From positions 141,629-205,628 of the forward strand of contig JAIOPJ010000033.1 in NCBI GenBank assembly GCA_021413975.1: a DNA stretch of 64,000 nucleotides, given 5' to 3'. Within the stretch, counting starts at the first letter, position 1, and the number at the start of each line of letters is the position of its first letter. Shown one piece after another: positions 25,457 through 34,181 of this stretch. The notes beneath the pieces are model-generated. The model had not been told where the DNA came from. It made no database searches and saw only the letters and a list, made by a program, of their open reading frames with translations. This stretch comes from Gemmatimonadota bacterium (GTDB lineage Bacteria > Gemmatimonadota > Gemmatimonadetes > Gemmatimonadales > Gemmatimonadaceae). The position numbers and the translations under genes are program-made.

Positions 25457-27210
25457 GCTACACGCGTCCCGCGGCGCGGTGGGAGAGCGTTCCCGCCGCG
25501 CCAGCCGGCGTCGCCGAGGAACTCGCCTCCGCGCTGAGACCCAGCGGTGACCGTGCGGGACAGGCGGCGGTCCCGCTCGCGATCTGCCGCCTCCTCGCCG
25601 CGCGCGGCATCCGGTCGGTGGAGGAGGCGAAGCGGTTCCTGCGCCCCGCGCTCGAGCATCTCGAGTCCCCCGACACGTTGATCGACCTCCCGCGCGCCGC
25701 CGAGCGGCTGGCGCAGGCGGTGCGCGCCGGCGAGATGATCCTCGTGCATGGCGACTACGACGTCGACGGCATCTGCTCGACCACGCTCATGACGCGCGCA
25801 CTGCGCCTCGTCGGTGGCAAGGTGACGCCGTTCATCCCCGACCGGGTGAAGGACGGGTACGACCTCGGCGCCGCGGGAGTCGAGGCCGCGCGGGCCGTGG
25901 GGGCGCGCGTGGTGCTCACCTGCGACTGCGGCACGACCGCGCTCGCGCCCGCCACGGCCCTGCGCGAGGAAGGGATCGACCTGATCATCTCGGATCACCA
26001 CCTGCCGGGGGCGTCGCTGCCGGTGGCGTTCGCGATCATCAATCCGCGGCGGGTGGACTGCACGTCGGCGGACAAGGACCTGGCGGCCGTCGGTGTGGCG
26101 TACAAGCTCGCGCTCGAAGTCACGCGCCTGCTGGGTGGCGACGAGGGCGCCGTGCACGCGATGCTCGACTTGGTCGCGCTGGCCACGGTCGCCGACGTCG
26201 CGCCGTTGCGCGGCGAGAACCGCGTGTTCGTGCGCCTCGGGCTCAAGCGGATGCAGGAGTCGCCCAACCGCGGGCTCGCGGCGCTCATCCGCGCCGCGCG
26301 GCTCGACGGCAAGCCGCTGACCGCGGGTCGTATCGGCTTCACGCTCGCGCCGCGGCTCAATGCGCTCGGCCGTCTGCGACTGGCCATCCGCGGCGTGGAG
26401 CTGCTCCTGGCCGAGGACGATGCGACGGCCAACGGCATCGCGCGGGAGTGCGAGGAACTCAACGAGGCTCGGCAGGCGATGGACCGCGGCATCCTCGACG
26501 AGGCGATGCGCCGGATCGACGCGATGGACCTCGACGCGACCTGGGGCATCGTCCTCGACTCGACCGGGTGGCATCCCGGCGTGATCGGCATCGTGGCGTC
26601 GCGCGTGGTGGAGCGGACCGGCCGCCCGGCGATGATGATCGCGGTGCAGGACGGCGTGGGGAAGGGCAGCGGCCGATCGATCGGCGCCTTCGACCTGCAC
26701 GACGCGCTCGAGCGCTGCGACGACCTGCTGGTGAAGCATGGCGGGCACCGCGCCGCGGCGGGACTGACGATCGAGGCAGCGCGGATCCCCGAGTTCGCGG
26801 CGCGGTTCAACGCGGTCGCACGCGAACTGCTCAAGCCCGGGGATCTCGTCCCCCGGTTGCGCACCGACCTGGAACTGCCGCTCGACGACGCCGACGAGGC
26901 GTTCGAACGGGCGCTGCGGCACATGGAGCCGTTCGGCGTGGGGAATCCCGGCCCGGTGATGATCGCGCGCGGCGTGCGCGTGGCGTCCGGGGTGCGGAAG
27001 ATCGGGACCGACGGCGTGAAGGTGGCGCTGGAGACCTCGCGAGGTCCGCTCGACAGCGTCGGCTGGGGGATGGCCGCGCGTGCAGGGGAACTGCGCGCCG
27101 GCGCTCTCTTCGACGTGGCGTACCGGTTGGACGTGAACGAGTACCAGGGCAAGCGGACCTTGCAGGCGGTGCTGCAGGATTTCCGCGCGTCGGGAAGCGC
27201 CGGTGCCTGA
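25453..27210 (+). CDS. recJ: Single-stranded-DNA-specific exonuclease RecJ
   Basis: RecJ degrades single-stranded DNA 5' to 3' in recombination and repair. The 585-residue product from GTG 25453 carries the DHH phosphoesterase motifs: VHGDYDVDGICSTTLM, CDCGTTA, SDHHLPG and LATVADVAPLRGENR. The DHHA1 part follows with HGGHRAAAGLT, and a C-terminal OB-type domain is present. It overlaps the zinc-ribbon gene by 4 nt and rsmD by 8 nt. Confidence 0.95.
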   Translation: MSYTRPAARWESVPAAPAGVAEELASALRPSGDRAGQAAVPLAICRLLAARGIRSVEEAKRFLRPALEHLESPDTLIDLPRAAERLAQAVRAGEMILVHGDYDVDGICSTTLMTRALRLVGGKVTPFIPDRVKDGYDLGAAGVEAARAVGARVVLTCDCGTTALAPATALREEGIDLIISDHHLPGASLPVAFAIINPRRVDCTSADKDLAAVGVAYKLALEVTRLLGGDEGAVHAMLDLVALATVADVAPLRGENRVFVRLGLKRMQESPNRGLAALIRAARLDGKPLTAGRIGFTLAPRLNALGRLRLAIRGVELLLAEDDATANGIARECEELNEARQAMDRGILDEAMRRIDAMDLDATWGIVLDSTGWHPGVIGIVASRVVERTGRPAMMIAVQDGVGKGSGRSIGAFDLHDALERCDDLLVKHGGHRAAAGLTIEAARIPEFAARFNAVARELLKPGDLVPRLRTDLELPLDDADEAFERALRHMEPFGVGNPGPVMIARGVRVASGVRKIGTDGVKVALETSRGPLDSVGWGMAARAGELRAGALFDVAYRLDVNEYQGKRTLQAVLQDFRASGSAGA

Positions 27211-27751
27211 GTTGCGCATCATCGCGGGAGAATGGCGCGGCCGGCGGATCACCGTGCCGCCGGGGACGGTGCGTCCGACCGCCGATCGCGTGCGAGAGGC
27301 GTGGATGAGCATCGTCCGTCCGAGGCTCGTGGGTGCTCGCGTCCTGGACCTCTGTGCCGGCTCGGGTGCGCTCGGGCTCGAGGCGCTGTCGCGCGGCGCA
27401 GCCCACTGCGACTTCGTCGAGTCCGACCCGAAGGTCTGCGCGGCGCTGCGTGCGAACATCGCCGCGCTCGGTGCGGAGGACCGCGCGACCGTACACCGGG
27501 CCGAAGCCGGGGCGTTCGTACTGGACAGGGCCGAGCGGTGGGACCTCGCGTTCGCCGACCCTCCGTATGCGGAACCGACGGCGGCGGCTCTGAGCGCGCG
27601 ATGGATCGCCGCGCCGTTCGCCGCGGTCCTCGCCGTCGAGCACGAGGGGGAGACGCCGATGCCGCCGCCACAGCCTGGCGCGACGCTCGACGTCCGCCGA
27701 TACGGACGGACGGCGGTGAGCATCTATTCGCTCGACTCCGAGGCCTCATGA
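27203..27751 (+). CDS. rsmD: 16S rRNA (guanine-966-N2)-methyltransferase RsmD
   Basis: RsmD methylates G966 of 16S rRNA. The 182-residue product has RIIAGEWRGRRITVP at the N-terminus, the SAM site VLDLCAGSGALGLEALSRGA and the catalytic FADPPY. The start is GTG 27203, overlapping recJ by 8 nt. coaD is its usual neighbour; here the pilin-like/propeller gene is inserted between them. Confidence 0.92.
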   Translation: MPELRIIAGEWRGRRITVPPGTVRPTADRVREAWMSIVRPRLVGARVLDLCAGSGALGLEALSRGAAHCDFVESDPKVCAALRANIAALGAEDRATVHRAEAGAFVLDRAERWDLAFADPPYAEPTAAALSARWIAAPFAAVLAVEHEGETPMPPPQPGATLDVRRYGRTAVSIYSLDSEAS

Positions 27752-29685
27752 GCGTCGAGGGCGGTGCCTCGGCGACATCGATGCCGCGACACATGATGCG
27801 GGGCCTCGTCGCGTCGTCATGGGCGGCGCAGGCGGCGTTCGTGCTCGCGGGCGTGCTGAGCGGCACCCGATTCCCCACGCTCCGACTCGCCCCGTGGGTC
27901 TCGGTCGTCCTCGTATCCCTCATCTACGGGGCGGCGATCGCGGCGACGCTCTTCCCTCGGTGGCTGCGCACACGCGCCATCAGGACGCTGTGCCACACCG
28001 TGGCGGCAGGCGTCTCGGCGCGATTCGTCATCCCGCTCCTGCTCCTTCCGCCCGCGCTGAATCGGGCCGAGGCGGTCTCCGTCGAGCAGCTCCGGCGTCT
28101 CTCGGTGGCGCAGGAGCAGCATCGCCTCCGCTTCGGGACGTATGCCACGGACGTGGCCTCCGTCGAGGGCCTGTCGCCAGCGGCCGCCTCGGGGGACCTC
28201 CGGATCACCATCGCCGGCGATTCGGGTTGGTCCGCACGGCTGACCTTCGACGGCGTCTCGTGCGAGATCAGCGTCCGTGACCTCGCTTGGCGGCGCGGCG
28301 GAGCCGTGTCCGACGGTGTGCCACGGTGCGCGCGACCGATCGCCCGCCGTCCGCAACAGGCCGTGCACGTGCTGCCCCGCGTGGGCCGGGACGAGTCGCC
28401 ATTCACCCCGGCCGATCTGCGGGGCTCATGGCCCCAGCACCGCGCCGATGCTGAACGCACCGGCCGGGCTCCGGGTGGCGAGCCGGGTGCCGACGACGGC
28501 CCTTCGTGGACCACACGGGTCGCGGGCGAGTTGCGCGCCTCCGCGGCGATCGCCGGCGACCAGGTCATCGTCGGAGCGCACGGGAACGGCGAGCTGGCCG
28601 CGATCCACCGCGTGACCGGCGCGCTCGGTTGGCGGATCCGTCTTCCCAACTGGGTCCATCATGAGCCGGTCGTGGGGCGGGATGCGATCGTCGCGACGTT
28701 CGGCAACAACGAGTACTGGCAACGATCCGCCGGGCGCCCCGTGTCGTTCGGAACACCCCCGGGTGGCGTGGCCGCCGTCGAGCGCGGCACCGGCGTGCTG
28801 CGCTGGATCCGGTACACCGAGGGCTCCGTCATGGGGGCACCGGTCCTGTTCGGGGAGAGCGTGATCACCCTCGGTTCGCGCGGGAAGGTCAGCGCGTGGC
28901 GTTTGGAGGATGGCGGGCTGCTGTGGGAGTCCGCGCTCGACTCCATCACGGCGGCGCCGATGAGCAATCCGCTGGTGGCGGACTCCTTGGTCGTGGTCTC
29001 GGCAGAGCCCGCGCGCTGGTGCGTGTTCGATGCTCGGAACGGCCGCCGACTGCTTTGCCGGTCGGTGGACGGCGTGGTGGCGGGCTTCGGGCACTCCAGC
29101 CCGGCCCTGCATGGCGGACTGCTCGTGCAGGTGGGCATAGGCACACCGAGCGGGTGGCGGTTCAAGATCGCGAGGATCGCCCAGCGACTCCTCGCGTTCC
29201 CCCTGGATCCCATGAGTCCGCCCCGCGGAGCAGCACAGGATGTCGTGATCACGGGCTCGGAAGTTGAAAACGGTGACGTCCGGTGGAAGATTGTGGTCTC
29301 TGGAACGAGTCGGGCGGTCGCGGGGCACATCGCCGGGACGCCCGTGTTCTCCGACAGTTCGATCTATGTCCCTCTCCCCACGATCGGTGTGATCGTTGCG
29401 CTCGATGCCGCGACCGGGCGTTTACGCTGGCGGACGGAGGTCGAGCCGGCTCGGGGGTCCCTCACCCTGCTCGACGGACGGGTCTTCGTGGCGACGACGG
29501 GAGGATCGATCCTCGATCTCGATGCGGTCTCGGGGCGCGTGCTCTGCCGTTCCGGGTTGATGGGCGTCAGTGATCGTGCCGGACTGACGACCGGAGCCGG
29601 CGCCGGGATCCTCACCTTGCTCGACGGTACCGTGATCTCCGCCCCGCTCGGCGATTGGGCGCAGTGCCGGTCGCCGGAACGATGA
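27748..29685 (+). CDS. Membrane protein with pilin-like domain fused to a PQQ-type beta-propeller
   Basis: The 645-residue product begins at ATG 27748 in the rsmD stop. Three hydrophobic segments (about 20-40, 47-70, 85-103) are followed by a stretch at 110-196 that resembles the globular part of type IV pilins: LRRLSVAQEQHRLRFGTYAT, then GWSARLTFDGVSCEI, ending SDGVPRC with a cysteine pair (172 and 194). Residues about 240-640 are repeated propeller blades (GALGWRIRLPNW, TGVLRWIRYTEG, TGRLRWRTEVEP). The propeller probably lies outside the cytoplasm. No catalytic site is recognised. The fusion is unusual and the function is unknown. Confidence 0.65.
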   Translation: MSVEGGASATSMPRHMMRGLVASSWAAQAAFVLAGVLSGTRFPTLRLAPWVSVVLVSLIYGAAIAATLFPRWLRTRAIRTLCHTVAAGVSARFVIPLLLLPPALNRAEAVSVEQLRRLSVAQEQHRLRFGTYATDVASVEGLSPAAASGDLRITIAGDSGWSARLTFDGVSCEISVRDLAWRRGGAVSDGVPRCARPIARRPQQAVHVLPRVGRDESPFTPADLRGSWPQHRADAERTGRAPGGEPGADDGPSWTTRVAGELRASAAIAGDQVIVGAHGNGELAAIHRVTGALGWRIRLPNWVHHEPVVGRDAIVATFGNNEYWQRSAGRPVSFGTPPGGVAAVERGTGVLRWIRYTEGSVMGAPVLFGESVITLGSRGKVSAWRLEDGGLLWESALDSITAAPMSNPLVADSLVVVSAEPARWCVFDARNGRRLLCRSVDGVVAGFGHSSPALHGGLLVQVGIGTPSGWRFKIARIAQRLLAFPLDPMSPPRGAAQDVVITGSEVENGDVRWKIVVSGTSRAVAGHIAGTPVFSDSSIYVPLPTIGVIVALDAATGRLRWRTEVEPARGSLTLLDGRVFVATTGGSILDLDAVSGRVLCRSGLMGVSDRAGLTTGAGAGILTLLDGTVISAPLGDWAQCRSPER

Positions 29686-29737
29686 AGCACGTCCCGACCT
29701 CTCGAATCGCCCCCTCTCGGCCCTGGCGGAACTGACG

Positions 29738-30256
29738 ATGCCCAAAGTGGCACTGTACGCGGGAAGCTTCGACCCGATCACGAACGGGCACGCGGACCTG
29801 ATCCGCCGCTCGCTCAAGTTCATCGACCGGCTGGTGGTCGGCGTCGCGGTGAACGTCTCCAAGCAGCCGCTCTTCACGGTGGAGGAGCGGATCACGCTCA
29901 TCCGTTCGGCGCTCGACGACGACCCCCGGATCGAGGTCCGCGCCTTCAGCGGCCTGGTGGTCGACTTCGCGCGGGTGGCGGGGGCCCAGATCGTGCTCCG
30001 CGGCCTGCGGGCGGTCGCCGATTTCGAGTACGAGTACCAGATGGCGCTCATGAACCGGCACCTCGCGCCGCTGCTCGAGACGATGTTCATGGTCCCCTCG
30101 CTCGAAGTGAGCTACCTGAGCTCCTCGCTCGTGCGCGAGGTGGCGCGGTTCGGCGGCGACATCGAGGCGCTCGTCCATCCGGCGGTCGCCAAGGCGTTGC
30201 GCACCAAGTACCAGTCCCCATCTTTCACTGCGAACCCCGGCCAGAGCGCGCCATGA
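29738..30256 (+). CDS. coaD: Phosphopantetheine adenylyltransferase CoaD
   Basis: CoaD makes dephospho-CoA from phosphopantetheine and ATP. The 172-residue product shows AGSFDPITNGHADLI (TXGH motif), VLRGLRAVADFEYEYQMALM and VSYLSSSLVREVARFGGD. It is slightly longer than average at the C-terminus. It overlaps the STAS gene by 4 nt, so it is coupled to the partner-switching genes. No clear promoter is visible in the 52-nt spacer upstream. Confidence 0.95.
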   Translation: MPKVALYAGSFDPITNGHADLIRRSLKFIDRLVVGVAVNVSKQPLFTVEERITLIRSALDDDPRIEVRAFSGLVVDFARVAGAQIVLRGLRAVADFEYEYQMALMNRHLAPLLETMFMVPSLEVSYLSSSLVREVARFGGDIEALVHPAVAKALRTKYQSPSFTANPGQSAP

Positions 30257-30585
30257 GCCTGCAGGTCATCAAGCACGGCGACGTCGTCGTCGTCGAAGTG
30301 GACGGTCAGCTGATCGTCGGCAATCGTCAGGAACTGAAACAGCGGGTGCTCGACGAGGCGGAGGCGGGGGCCCGCAAGGTGCTCATCGACTTCGCCAAGG
30401 CCGGCTACATCGACAGCTCCGGCCTCGGCGTCCTCGTCTCGCTCGCCAAGCGCCTGCGCGAGCTCGGCGGCGACCTCCGGCTCGCGAACCTCAACGACGA
30501 CCTGCAGACGCTGTTCGAGCTCACCAAGCTCGACTCGCTCTTCCAGATCGCCGACACGCGAGAGCGCGCCCTCGAGAGTTTCTAG
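30253..30585 (+). CDS. STAS-domain anti-sigma factor antagonist
   Basis: The 110-residue product is a single STAS domain of the SpoIIAA/RsbV type. The phosphoacceptor motif DSSGLGVLVS lies at residues 54-63. In partner switching, the unphosphorylated form binds the anti-sigma kinase and frees its target. The kinase gene (30586) and phosphatase gene (31016) follow directly, forming a complete module. Confidence 0.92.
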   Translation: MSLQVIKHGDVVVVEVDGQLIVGNRQELKQRVLDEAEAGARKVLIDFAKAGYIDSSGLGVLVSLAKRLRELGGDLRLANLNDDLQTLFELTKLDSLFQIADTRERALESF

Positions 30586-31005
30586 ATGGCGTCGAACGCG
30601 GCGCTGGACCTTCGCTTCCCGAGCGATGTCCAGCAGATCGAGGGGATCGTCGCGCAGGTCGTCCGGAGCTGTCGCGCGTGCCGCTTCGCCGGCCGGCAAC
30701 TCAGCCTCAACGTGCCGGTGGCGCTCACCGAGGCGCTCTCCAACGCGATCCTGCGCGGCAACGGCGAGGGTGCGGGGAAGCATGTGCGCCTGCGCGCCGA
30801 CGTGACCGAACTGCGCCTCGTGCTCGAGGTCGAGGACGAGGGCGAGGGGTTCGACCTGGAGGCCTGCACGCAGGACCCCACGACGTCCGAGAACCTCGCC
30901 CGCGAGGACGGACGCGGGCTCTTCCTCATGCGGTCGCTCATGGATCGCGTCGAACGATTCCGCGGCGACGGCAACGTCGTCCGTCTCACGCTGCTCCGGC
31001 GCTGA
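30586..31005 (+). CDS. Anti-sigma factor kinase (RsbW/SpoIIAB-like HATPase)
   Basis: The 139-residue product has the GHKL ATPase motifs: N box (EALSNAILRGN), G1 (DEGEGFD) and G2 (GRGLFLMRSLMD). Such kinases phosphorylate the STAS partner and sequester a sigma factor or another output protein. The STAS stop TAG abuts its ATG. CRAC (about residues 29-32) near the N-terminus is uncommon in the family and could be redox-sensitive, which is speculative. No sigma factor is nearby. Confidence 0.88.
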   Translation: MASNAALDLRFPSDVQQIEGIVAQVVRSCRACRFAGRQLSLNVPVALTEALSNAILRGNGEGAGKHVRLRADVTELRLVLEVEDEGEGFDLEACTQDPTTSENLAREDGRGLFLMRSLMDRVERFRGDGNVVRLTLLRR

Positions 31006-31015
31006 GCCGCCCGGG

Positions 31016-32608
31016 ATGAGCGACGTCGCGCGCGTCCTCGACGCCTTCAGCGAGGTCTACGGCTGCGGGGCCGTGCTCTGGCTGCGCGGGGCCGAGGCGA
31101 TCGAGGTGGCGGCCACCTCCGGCGGGGACGTCACGCCGCCCATGATCGAGCTGCTCGGCGACGACGAGACGGTCCGCTCGCGCGACACCGCGCTCGGGCG
31201 CCAGCTCGTCGCGCGCATCCCGGGCCGCACGCACGCCTGGCTCGGCATCGGTCCCGTCGCCGACGACGATGCCGAGCCACGGCGCTGGATGCGCGTGCTG
31301 GTCCCGGTGCTCTCGCAGGTGCTGCAGAGCCAGTGGGAAGCGTCGCGCGCGGCCGACGAACTCGCCGAGCGCTACGAGGAGATCAACCTCCTCTACTCGA
31401 TCAGCGAGATCCTCGGCCGCACCGTCACGCTCGAGGAGGCCACGCGGACGATCCTGCTCGAGGTGGCCGAGACGGTCGGCGCGGAGTACGGCGCGCTCTT
31501 CGTGCACGACGCCTCCTCGGGCCTCCTGAGGCCCGTGACCACGCTCCGGGTCGCGGGGGCGCTCGTGCCGCTGGCGATCCCGACCGACGATCCGCTGAGC
31601 GTGACGGCGCGGGTCTTCCGCACGCGCCATGCCCTGCTCGTGAACGCCGGGGTGCTCGAGAGCGACCTCGAGGCCCCCTTCCGTCAGGGAGCGATGCTCA
31701 CCGTGCCGATCGTCTGGACGACGCCCGAGGGCGGCATCCCGCTCGGCGTCGTCTGCCTCTCCGGTCGTCGTTCGGGCGCGTCGTTCACGGCCGGGGACGA
31801 GAAGCTCGTGGCCGCGGTGGGGTCGCAGATCGGGACGGCGATCCAGAACGCACGGCTCGTGCGCGCCACGCTCGACCAGGAACGACTCGCCTCGGAGATG
31901 CGGCTCGCCCACGACCTGCAGTTGCGCCTGCTCCCTGACTCGCGCGTCGTCGCGCCCGATGCCATCTGCGCCGCCCGCGTGGAAGCGGCCGACGGGGTCG
32001 GCGGTGATTTCTACCACCTCTTCCGGCTCGGCGACCGGCGCACGGGCGTGCTCATCGGCGACGTCTCGAGCCATGGCTACCGGGCGGCGCTCATCATGGC
32101 GCTCGTCATGAGCGCCGCCGCGATCCATGCACAGACCACGGCCGACCCGGCCGAGACCGTGCAGGCGTTGCTCGCGACCGTGGAGGAGGAACTGCGCGAG
32201 ACCGAGATGTTCCTCAGTCTCTGCTACGTCGTGATCGACCCGGTGGCCGGGACCGTGCGGTGGACCAACACCGGACATCCGCACGCGTTCGTGATCTCCG
32301 CCGGCGGGGAAGCGACGCGACTCGCCGCGACCGACCCGCCGCTCGGGCTCGGACCGGAGGGGCTGCACGGCGACTCGCGGCCCTGGTCGGCGGGCGACCT
32401 GCTCGTGATGTTCACCGACGGCGTGAGCGATGCCCGCGACGCGCGCGGCGCGGCGCTCGGCGAACCGCGCGTCCTCGACGTGCTCCGCGCCCGCCGCCGC
32501 GAGTTGCCCTCGCGGATCGTCGACGGCGTCTTCGCGCTCGTCGAGGGGCACATGGGGCGCATGCGGCCGCATGACGACCAGGCGGTCGTCGTCCTGCGCA
32601 CCGCCTGA
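31016..32608 (+). CDS. GAF-domain PP2C-type phosphatase (RsbU/SpoIIE-like)
   Basis: The 530-residue product has an N-terminal domain of unknown type (about 1-110), a GAF domain (about 130-285; LFVHDASSGLL, TVPIVW, GVVCLSG), a short coiled coil, and a SpoIIE-like phosphatase (about 300-530). Phosphatase signatures are GVGGDFYHLFRL, IGDVSSHGYRAAL, NTGHPHAFVIS and MFTDGVSDARD, with metal-binding Asp residues intact. It should dephosphorylate the STAS protein. The GAF domain is the likely input; its ligand is unknown. Confidence 0.92.
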   Translation: MSDVARVLDAFSEVYGCGAVLWLRGAEAIEVAATSGGDVTPPMIELLGDDETVRSRDTALGRQLVARIPGRTHAWLGIGPVADDDAEPRRWMRVLVPVLSQVLQSQWEASRAADELAERYEEINLLYSISEILGRTVTLEEATRTILLEVAETVGAEYGALFVHDASSGLLRPVTTLRVAGALVPLAIPTDDPLSVTARVFRTRHALLVNAGVLESDLEAPFRQGAMLTVPIVWTTPEGGIPLGVVCLSGRRSGASFTAGDEKLVAAVGSQIGTAIQNARLVRATLDQERLASEMRLAHDLQLRLLPDSRVVAPDAICAARVEAADGVGGDFYHLFRLGDRRTGVLIGDVSSHGYRAALIMALVMSAAAIHAQTTADPAETVQALLATVEEELRETEMFLSLCYVVIDPVAGTVRWTNTGHPHAFVISAGGEATRLAATDPPLGLGPEGLHGDSRPWSAGDLLVMFTDGVSDARDARGAALGEPRVLDVLRARRRELPSRIVDGVFALVEGHMGRMRPHDDQAVVVLRTA

Positions 32609-32624
32609 GCGGGGCGCGCCCCGC

Positions 32625-33422
32625 ATGGAGACGCCGCGCGCCAAGAAGCGCCTCGGACAGCATTTCCTCACCGACGCGCGACTGCTCGGTCGCATCGCCG
32701 ACACCCTCGGCGCGACGCGGGACGACACCGTCATCGAGATCGGCCCCGGCCGCGGGGCGCTCACGGCGCAGCTGCTCGAGCGCGCCGGGCGCGTGATCGC
32801 CATCGAGCTCGATCGCGACCTCATCCCGCTGCTGCGCGAGCGCTGGAAGGACGAGCCGCGCTTCACCCTCATCGAGGGCGACGTGCTCGAGCAGGACCTC
32901 GCCGCCCTCGCCGGCGGGCCGTACCTGCTCGCGGGGAACGTGCCCTACAACATCACGACGCCGATCCTCTTCCACGCCATGCGGCGCCCCCGCCCGGCGC
33001 GGGCGGTCTACCTCGTGCAGAAGGAGGTCGCCGACCGCATCGTGGCGCCGCCGGACGGCGACGACTACGGCGCGCTCTCGGTGAATGTGCAGGCACTCGC
33101 CAGGGCCGAGCTGCTGTTCGGCGTCGCGGCGCGGGCGTTCAAGCCGCCGCCCAAGGTGGAGTCGGCGGTGGTGCGCATCACGCCGCGCACCGATCCGGTC
33201 GTGCGCGAGGACGAGGAGGAGCCCTTCCGGCTCCTCGTGCAGGGCGCGTTCGGCCTGCGACGGAAACAGTTGCGGCGGGTGCTGCGCACGCTCTGGTCGC
33301 TCGACGCCGAGCAGGCGGACGCCGTGCTCGCGCGTGCGGGGCTCAGCGGGGATGTGCGTCCCGAGGTGCTCGGGGCCGAGGCGTTCGCGGCGCTGCTCCG
33401 GGCGCGCTCGACCGTCGGCTAA
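32625..33422 (+). CDS. rsmA: 16S rRNA dimethyladenosine transferase RsmA (KsgA)
   Basis: RsmA dimethylates A1518 and A1519 of 16S rRNA during 30S assembly. The 265-residue product from ATG 32625 has KKRLGQHFLTDARLLGRI, IEIGPGRGALTAQLL, the catalytic GNVPYNITTPIL and FKPPPKVESAVVRI. It converges with rex, ending 2 nt before it. Confidence 0.95.
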   Translation: METPRAKKRLGQHFLTDARLLGRIADTLGATRDDTVIEIGPGRGALTAQLLERAGRVIAIELDRDLIPLLRERWKDEPRFTLIEGDVLEQDLAALAGGPYLLAGNVPYNITTPILFHAMRRPRPARAVYLVQKEVADRIVAPPDGDDYGALSVNVQALARAELLFGVAARAFKPPPKVESAVVRITPRTDPVVREDEEEPFRLLVQGAFGLRRKQLRRVLRTLWSLDAEQADAVLARAGLSGDVRPEVLGAEAFAALLRARSTVG

Positions 33423-33423
33423 C

Positions 33424-34059
33424 CTACGACGCGCGCTCTTCGGGGTGGCTGAGCCCGAAGGCGAGGATCTCGAGCTCGGTCGCCATGTTCACCGCGCGCA
33501 GGGTGACACCCTTGGGCACGTGGATCTGTGCCGGCGCGAAGTTGAGCACCGCCTTCACCCCCGCCTTGGTGACGCGGTCCACGAGCGCCTGGGCCGCGTC
33601 CCCGGGCACACAGAGCACCGCGATCTGCGGCTTGAGCCGCTGGATGTCGCGCTCCAGTTCCGCGTCGGCGCGCACGGTGATGTCGTCGAGCGTGACACCG
33701 ATGCGTGACGGGTCCTTGTCGTAGACGCCGACGACGTTGAAGCCGCGCTGCGTGAAGCCGCGATACTGCGCGAGCGCCGCCCCGATCTTCCCCGCGCCGA
33801 TGATCACGACGCTCCAGCTGCGGTGCAACCCGAGGATCTCCCGGATCGACCCGATGAGGTCGCGCACGCCGTAGCCGAGCCCGCGCTTGCCGAACGACCC
33901 GAAGAACGAGAGGTCCTTGCGCACCTGCGCGGAGGTCGTGCCACCAGAGAGGGCGAGCTCGCCGCTCGAGATGGTGGCCTGGCCCTGCGTCTCGAACTCC
34001 TCCAGGAAGCGGAGGTAGAGCGAGAGGCGACGGACGGTGGATTCGGCGATGTGCTTCAC
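33424..34059 (-). CDS. rex: Redox-sensing transcriptional repressor Rex
   Basis: Rex senses NADH/NAD+ and represses fermentation and respiratory genes when NADH is low. The 211-residue product has an N-terminal winged helix (STVRRLSLYLRFLEEFETQG, then SAQVRKDLSFFGSFGKRGLG) and a Rossmann domain with VVIIGAGKIGAAL. I choose GTG 34059, which gives VKHIAESTVRRL, the usual Rex length. An upstream in-frame GTG at 34092 abuts the -10 and lies in the operator, so it is unlikely. The promoter and a perfect Rex operator lie directly upstream, indicating autoregulation. Confidence 0.95.
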   Translation of the reverse strand: MKHIAESTVRRLSLYLRFLEEFETQGQATISSGELALSGGTTSAQVRKDLSFFGSFGKRGLGYGVRDLIGSIREILGLHRSWSVVIIGAGKIGAALAQYRGFTQRGFNVVGVYDKDPSRIGVTLDDITVRADAELERDIQRLKPQIAVLCVPGDAAQALVDRVTKAGVKAVLNFAPAQIHVPKGVTLRAVNMATELEILAFGLSHPEERAS

Positions 34060-34076
34060 TGGGCGGGGAAGAGGGC

Positions 34077-34094
34077 TTGTGAAATCATTCACAA
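34077..34094. promoter_or_regulatory. Rex operator
   Basis: TTGTGAAATCATTCACAA is a perfect inverted repeat (7-bp arms, 4-nt spacer) identical to the Rex consensus TTGTGAANNNNTTCACAA. It covers the end of the rex -10 and the expected transcription start. Confidence 0.9.
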
Positions 34095-34121
34095 ACTATC
34101 GGATCGTCGGCCGGGACTCAA
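34093..34121 (-). promoter_or_regulatory. Promoter of rex
   Basis: On the minus strand TTGAGT (34121-34116), 17-nt spacer, TAGTTT (34098-34093). The start site is expected near 34086, in the middle of the Rex operator. Confidence 0.75.
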
Positions 34122-34181
34122 TGGCCCTTCGGCGGCGGATTGCGCCTGTCCCGGCGCGCCGAGGCCCTTAGGTTGCGCCCC

